A stretch of 64,000 nt of DNA from Phoronis australis (Eukaryota; Phoronida; Phoronidae), in NCBI GenBank assembly GCA_002633005.1, contig NMRA01000068.1, positions 18,526 through 82,525 on the forward strand. The letters run 5' to 3'. The notes beneath the pieces were generated by a model that ran no database searches, was not told the DNA's origin, and saw only the letters and a list, made by a program, of their open reading frames with translations. A program made the position numbers and the translations under genes. How positions within the stretch are numbered: position 1 is the first letter of the stretch; every line of letters begins with the position of its first letter. Positions 58,936 through 64,000 of this stretch are shown piece after piece.

Positions 58936-60263
58936 ATCAGTAGTTTGGAAACGAACAGAGAATATCACATTACACCCACGATGTTACAGGATAAATCAGT
59001 GTATAAAATATTTATTAGTAATTTTCTGTTCAGCTTCTGTCCACGATACACAGGCTGGTTTAAGATTTATATATAATTATATATACTCAAGAGTTCAAAG
59101 GGGAGATGCCCACTACTAAATCAGATAGATTTCTGTCTTTGACCGGTGGTCTTGATGGCTCTGTGGACTAGAGCATCTGCATGCTTATCAGAAGATCCTG
59201 GATTCGAGCTCCCGGTTGGGCAAGAAATAATTTCCAGAGGTTGTGCGCTGAGCAGACTTAGTAATGTTTGCAATTCTGTTTGGCTGTTAATAATGATGCT
59301 TTTTTCATATATGCTTTTAGTATTTTGTACTTAGTTGAGGCTCAAAAAGAAATGTGCTACAAAGTTTCAGAATTGTGAATATATTCACTATTCCTTAAAG
59401 TGATCCATGAGCTTCCATTGTTATAAGTAAATGAGCAGGAGAAATCTGCATTTGTTTGCATCTTGGCATCACGTGTACATGTTAGTAATTCCAATTACAC
59501 ATATTTCAATGGGTTTTCACTTAATGCTTCAGAATGCTTTGAAATTCAGCTTGTTATCCTAAGAATAAATACTTTTTAATACATCTTTGTTTGATTGCAC
59601 AATTACAGTCTCTTGAGCATTAAGATAGTAGCCACTAGATGTCATTTGAGTCATCATAACTTTTTACCAATGACAAGGACACGATGGACACTTTGTAGCT
59701 TGTGAGGATTTAAGAAGATATAAAGCACGATAAATGTGTTATGTTTATGATATAAAACATGAAAACATGGCGCAATATCTAGTAAAGAAAACTGAATGAA
59801 GCATTTCAAACGACCAAATTACACAGCACTTCAAGCAAGCTTATGAACAGTGAAATGATTCAAATAGCACTTGATGAAGTGCCTCACAAACTAGGAGGGC
59901 TCTGTCAGATCAATAAAATGCACATAAACCTCTATAAATACACCACACTGGTATCAGAAATGCTAAGACGACTATTATAAGCTGAAGTTCCACCAACTTG
60001 CTCTAAAGAGAAGTAATGCAATGTGAAGTTCAACATGTGTTGAGTCTTCAAGCTGGAAACAAGCTACAAAGCCTGAAGGACACATCTGCTGCATTTGTCA
60101 GAGCCAACATTTGCCAAACTAATTAAAATCCACAAAATATGAATTACTGGAAATGAGCCAAAATTCATCTTATTGTGGGCATTGATGTAAAACACCTCAT
60201 GCAACTCAATGGTGACTCCCCTTGAAGCTCACAGAGGTAGAGTACAGTCAACCCAATACTCAC
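58936..60263. other. Spacer between convergent copy C and TCF25
   Basis: I looked here on the - strand for the remaining TCF25 exons and recognised none. A tRNA-like SINE sits at 59130-59215. The rest is AT-rich and not recognised. Confidence 0.45.
59130..59215 (+). repeat. tRNA-derived SINE
   Basis: TGGCTCTGTGGACTAGAGC has A-box-like text and GGATTCGAGCTCC is a B box, spaced about 50 bp apart as in a tRNA. Stem pairing is imperfect, so this is a SINE head rather than a functional tRNA gene. Confidence 0.5.
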
Positions 60264-60382
60264 TGTAACTGTGCCTTTGTCCCAAAGAGGGCGTGACTGG
60301 CAACTTGGGGATCAGGACTAACACTGCACTTGTCCAGTAGAGGTATTAACAGGCCGGGAAACATCAAAAGTGAGTTCTGCAG
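60264..60382 (-). CDS. TCF25: TCF25 exon (MFPGLL...CSVSPD)
   Basis: Acceptor CTTGCAG, donor GTGAGT. 119 nt, entering in phase 0 and leaving in phase 2. It encodes [19 protein letters not shown] and HALFGTKAQ. It is the last TCF25 exon seen; the next should begin with one base completing the codon. Confidence 0.85.
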
Positions 60383-63300
60383 CTGCAAGCACAGTCACAT
60401 TAAACAAATTAAAGGGACATTTGGGGTTTTACAGCTGAAATTTTTTTTAAGGAATGCTGTTGAATGGAATAGACTTCTTGAGCTTTGAAGAGAGCTAAAA
60501 AACAACAAAATTTGTCGTATTTTTGTGATTTTATTATGTATCGCCAATTTTTGTCACAGTCTGCCAGACATTTGCTGAAACTGAGGCCGGTGATTTTGCC
60601 ACTTAATATACTTACTTATAGAATTGGGTTTAGCTCCGCCAGCAGATAACCTTCTGCGAAACTTAAACAGAAGGACAGCTTCAGGCCCTCAATAAAAACC
60701 CTCAGAGTCTAAACGCTAATACCTATCCCTTCGTACCAAACACGTGCAAGAAACAAGTACCATTGGCATTTTATGGTTGGAGTTGTGAATGAATTCTGGC
60801 AGTTACAAGAAACATCTCACCAATTCAGGACACAACATGGCTGACAAGTGGAGGTACTATGTAAACGCTAAATCAATGCTATTCAAGTCCTTCACCACGG
60901 CTACCACAAGGCAATATCTTGAAAATTTATGAGCATTCGCAACAGTGTTAGAAATCTTAGAAAAAAGGCAAATTTGAGAGTCATTTTTGTGCAAAATTGG
61001 TGAGATTTTACACTGTTGTGTGAGGAGTTGTGGTTTTTGAATATTGACATGCTCCACTTGTAAATACAAACACATTGTCTAGTCACATTCATACTATCAA
61101 GTTTACTTAATAATTCAACAAAATAGACACTCACTTTAACAGGAGGCACTATGACATAGTGTACTAAGTTAGTACACAACTTAAGGCTTACCATTACGTC
61201 TGCTCTCTCTGTTGATTGGTCACTTGCTGTTGACAGTTGGTACATCGCTAACGGAACAGAGAAAGCAAAGTTGGGTAGTTGCGACAAACTTCTGTGTGCC
61301 TGCAAAATTAAAAGTTGCCGTTTTAAGAGGTAAGCTCCATGCACACAAGGCTGTAAGACTTACATGATGCATCAGTACTAACAAACAGGTCCATTGAGTT
61401 GTTGCCAATTATGTATTTTTGCATTCTACGCGTACTTAATACACATTTTGTGAAGGTTATAAAGGTCTGTAATAAGCTTTAGGACCAATACAGTGCCACG
61501 CACACAACGATACAATACCAACCGACCACAAAAGAATGTGTCTATGGACTACATATTACCTCCCATTCTTGGAACAGCCTAACAAGGAATGCGTACTCCG
61601 AGGATCGCAGAGCATAGAAGTCAATCATAAGGAGAGCACACAAAGGGTCGTCATCTGGATCTAAACTGTAATGCATAAGACATAAAAAATATTCAATGTG
61701 AGTCATCCGTATTCTACATCCAAAGCGTAGTGCTTGACATTGACAACAGATAGCCCTGCTGTGTGTGGTGACGCACATCTATTAGTCGAAACTGTAACCA
61801 ATGTCTCATAACACTGGCCATCCCATCAACAAATCACGGTTTCTGCTAGATTATCAAAATCTTGCACTTGGAAATATTTCTATAACTAATCAGTAGCGTA
61901 TTTAAGGAGAGGCTGGGACACGCAGGGTACAATGCCCCAGTAACTTAATCTTCCAGCTTTAGTAAATACGTGACAACACATGACATGAAACATAAAATGT
62001 TATCACTAGAGTTGTGAATGTGTTTTCACTGTCTATACATGGATCCCGGATACTGGGATAGGGGTTCACTAGATGGACAAAGTACCGACAACATACAACC
62101 AAATACATATAAAATATATGGGCGACTGAAAATTAGACTCTTGGTCATCAATATCAAGTGTCTCTGTGATCAGAACTAAGACGTCTATTTCTTTAATTGT
62201 CTTATGTAACATTAAACATAGTTCAAAAGGAAACAAGAGAATTTCTTATAAAACCAGGTCATATCATTCAAGAGACCTTCTTCATTGCATGTTAACTTCA
62301 TGTATAGGTCACTTATCCTGCACCCCAACTTAAAATTCTTGGATCCGCCCCTGACAGAATCGATCACACGGAATAAAAGCAAAAGAAAGCTTGTCAATTC
62401 TGAAACACTTGCAGTTTAATTCTTAGCTTTCCATAACAAATCATAGGAATTTTAGGGGCTTACATTTCACTTTCTCTCAAAATTCCGCACCATTTGAAGT
62501 TCCAGTCATTTTACTACTACAACACTCAAAAGGCTGAGGGTCTATTCGTGAGACCTTGAATTACACTGGCCCGTTGTCACGTGATCTTGCCGCACTTGTC
62601 AGAAACTGCCTTTATTGAACATGTCTCAGCCCCCTTAAGGACTATGTGAGCACTGTTTGTAACAGATGTCCAAGCTGAGAGGAGCTTTTGATTCAGTTCT
62701 TGTCTTCATGTCAAGAGAGATTCAGCTAGTTATACGCTGAGAACAAGTTGTTCACTGAAGGGATGAATGACAGAATAGAGAGGGAGGAAGTTGGATTGCT
62801 TTGCCACAAAAAACACTTGACATTTACCTCAACAGGAGTTTGCAAAATTCCAGGGCAGTTCTGTAGCACCCTCTCTGACCGATGAACGACAGGTGTTTGA
62901 ACAGGGCTAAATAAAACGACCTGTAGTAAAGCAATAGTGTAAGCATCAATTGTGAATAAGGTAACACACACGTCATTAGAATGTGCAGAAAATCTATATA
63001 TTTCACACGTCCAGTTTATCAAAAAAATCTTTTAAAATCAATTGAAAACTGAATGGATGTTTTTAGTTTGTATCAACTAATACAAGTGGCATTACCATTA
63101 CCTAACAGTACTTAAGACTGATGACAATACATGTTTAATGCACACAAACACACCTATTTTCAGCATATCTGTAGTCTAGTCTGCAGTTTCCCTGAGTGAG
63201 ACTGAACAGTGTGTGAAAATTGCTCTCGAATGTGTACAGCGCCCTCTCTGAAAGATATCAGCTTCAAGGTAAATATACAGTAATGGAGGCAGCCACGGAC

Positions 63301-63843
63301 NAGGCTCGTGCAAAAATATCAAGTGGCCTTCTCAGTAGGAAAAATTTTCACAATCTGTCTGAAACTCATCGTCATCTGTTGTCAGGTTCATAAGAGCCCA
63401 TCTGTCAAATCTCGGAAGCCCTGACATCCAGACGCAGATGTTTCATTATGTTATCCTATAAGAAGGAAATTTGACCAAAAAATGTATTTAATTCCTCTTG
63501 TTAAAAACTCATCGTGGAAATAATTTTCATTCAAAACAGAACAATAATCAAGCAAATCAAAGATAATTCGACACCATTACAGAATGCACAGCATGACGGA
63601 AATTCGAATGATTTTTGTATAACTCCTCTACAGCCACAGTAATTCACAAAGACGGATTCCATGAACAGGACACAAATGCCACAACTTCCATAAAAGCGTG
63701 CCAACCCAAGACTCATCAGTTAAGATACATGTAACAGCCTTACCTATCAACTCTGTAGCCATTTGTATGTCTTCACTCATCCTGCACACTTCACTCAATT
63801 GTATGAGCGAGTCAATGTGGTAAGGGCACGTATTCAGCACAGC
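60264..63843 (-). CDS. TCF25: TCF25 / Rqc1 homologue, middle part (six exons)
   Basis: Exons in transcript order: 63843-63744, 63247-63154, 62920-62828, 61665-61560, 61299-61192 and 60382-60264. Phases agree at every junction. The joined text reads [20 protein letters not shown], then [92 protein letters not shown] and [18 protein letters not shown]. This matches the conserved Tcf25 domain closely throughout. In animals TCF25 (NULP1) corresponds to yeast Rqc1, a partner of the ribosome quality-control ubiquitin ligase Listerin, and has also been linked to transcriptional repression (established knowledge). The N-terminal exons lie beyond the right edge. The last roughly 200 residues expected from vertebrate proteins were not found to the left. 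About 205 codons are present. Confidence 0.92.
60804..61012. mobile_element. Short MITE with GGTAAAATC ends, copy 3
   Basis: A decayed left end (ACATCTCACCAATTC) faces TTGGTGAGATTTTAC at the right. It shares internal text with 6440-6644. It lies inside a TCF25 intron. Confidence 0.55.
61192..61299 (-). CDS. TCF25: TCF25 exon ([14 protein letters not shown])
   Basis: Acceptor TTTTGCAG, 108 nt, phase 0-0. The donor GTAAGC after ATG was preferred to GTAATG six bases earlier because it gives ERADVM joined to [10 protein letters not shown], which aligns without a gap to vertebrate TCF25. Confidence 0.87.
61560..61665 (-). CDS. TCF25: TCF25 exon (LDPDDDPLC...RLFQEWE)
   Basis: Acceptor ATTACAG, donor GTAATA. 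106 nt, entering in phase 2 and leaving in phase 0. The first T completes AGT (Ser), giving [10 protein letters not shown]. Confidence 0.9.
62828..62920 (-). CDS. TCF25: TCF25 exon ([18 protein letters not shown])
   Basis: Acceptor CTACAG, donor GTAAAT. 93 nt, phase 2-2. It encodes the block ending [10 protein letters not shown]. Confidence 0.9.
63154..63247 (-). CDS. TCF25: TCF25 exon (RALYTFE...[10 protein letters not shown])
   Basis: Acceptor CTTTCAG, donor GTGTGT. 94 nt, entering in phase 1 and leaving in phase 2. It reads through [18 protein letters not shown]. Too short to appear as a long ORF; found by homology. A single N at 63301 lies just upstream in the intron. Confidence 0.9.
63744..63843 (-). 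CDS. TCF25: TCF25 exon ([13 protein letters not shown]...TELI)
   Basis: Acceptor ATTTCAG, donor GTAAGG. 100 nt, phase 0-1. Its first part and acceptor are duplicated just upstream (63855-63900); only the proximal acceptor keeps the frame. Confidence 0.88.
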
Positions 63844-63900
63844 CTGAAATGAGAGAGTCAATGTGGTATGGGCACTTATTCAGCACAGCCTGAAATGAAA
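63809..63900. repeat. 46-bp tandem duplication over the TCF25 exon start
   Basis: GAGTCAATGTGGTAAGGGCA through GCACAGCCTGAAATGA (63809-63854) recurs at 63855-63900 with a few substitutions. Each unit carries an AG acceptor and the codons for AVLN-x-CPYHID. 46 is not a multiple of three. Confidence 0.9.
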
Positions 63901-64000
63901 TAAAAATGCCCATGTGCATCTGCAGCTTGGTATTAAACATTTTGATAATTAGAGCTCAAATTTGTTGAAAAATCCAGCACCCAAGGTCCACACAAGACTG

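Noticed and set aside
59130-59215. Functional tRNA gene
   Set aside because: A and B boxes are present, but the stems do not pair well and the sequence resembles other SINE heads in the window.
60857-61344. Long - strand frames of 72 and 147 codons as genes
   Set aside because: The upper part is the TCF25 exon 61192-61299; the rest is intron and MITE.

Overview
This is eukaryotic genomic DNA, AT-rich and full of introns. It most likely comes from a bilaterian marine invertebrate, perhaps a deuterostome. Reasons: spliced genes with clean GT/AG borders, introns of 0.3-7 kb, an animal-type TCF25 gene, and many decayed DNA transposons, a LINE and tRNA-like repeats. I cannot name the species. Coding sequence is a small fraction of the window. 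There is one real assembly gap (17087-17771) and two single N (32449, 63301).

The main content is a head-to-tail family of three paralogous + strand genes: copy A (418-6987, 5' end cut by the window), copy B (22564-28955, signal exon not found) and copy C (45051-58847, apparently complete). Each has the same six exons after the signal peptide: a 7-Cys module (150/153/156 nt), a 10-Cys module (348/342/336 nt), a 6-Cys module (135/138/135), a 7-Cys module (165/174/168), a 4-Cys module (87 in all) and a last exon whose 65 coding nt give a short hydrophobic C-terminus. Every intron interrupts a codon after its first base (phase 1), so every internal exon is a symmetric 1-1 cassette. The predicted products are secreted proteins of about 315-337 aa, built from EB/EGF-like disulfide modules and probably attached to the cell surface by a GPI anchor. 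I do not recognise a named family, and this is the best candidate for an undescribed system here. Part of the track between B and C (33.1-36.7 and 41.7-44.8 kb) is an old direct segmental duplication.

At the right end, on the - strand, lie six consecutive exons of TCF25 (60264-63843), convergent with gene C. Its upstream exons lie beyond the window, and its last part was not found before gene C.

The rest is mobile and repeated DNA. It includes a TA-flanked TIR family with internal TTAACCGCCCA repeats (3.5, 29.9 and 45.4 kb). A 5-kb TTAA-type element (14950-19947) carries a broken transposase-like gene. A THAP-domain DNA transposon (48849-50337) with perfect 18-bp TIRs sits inside a LINE, inside intron 1 of gene C. 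There are several MITE families and a cluster of repeats carrying CTCF-core-like motifs (36.7-39.4 kb). Minisatellites include a 21-bp palindromic array at 1-258 and a 187-bp array at 13.1-14.1 kb. No CRISPR, operon or prokaryotic feature was seen.
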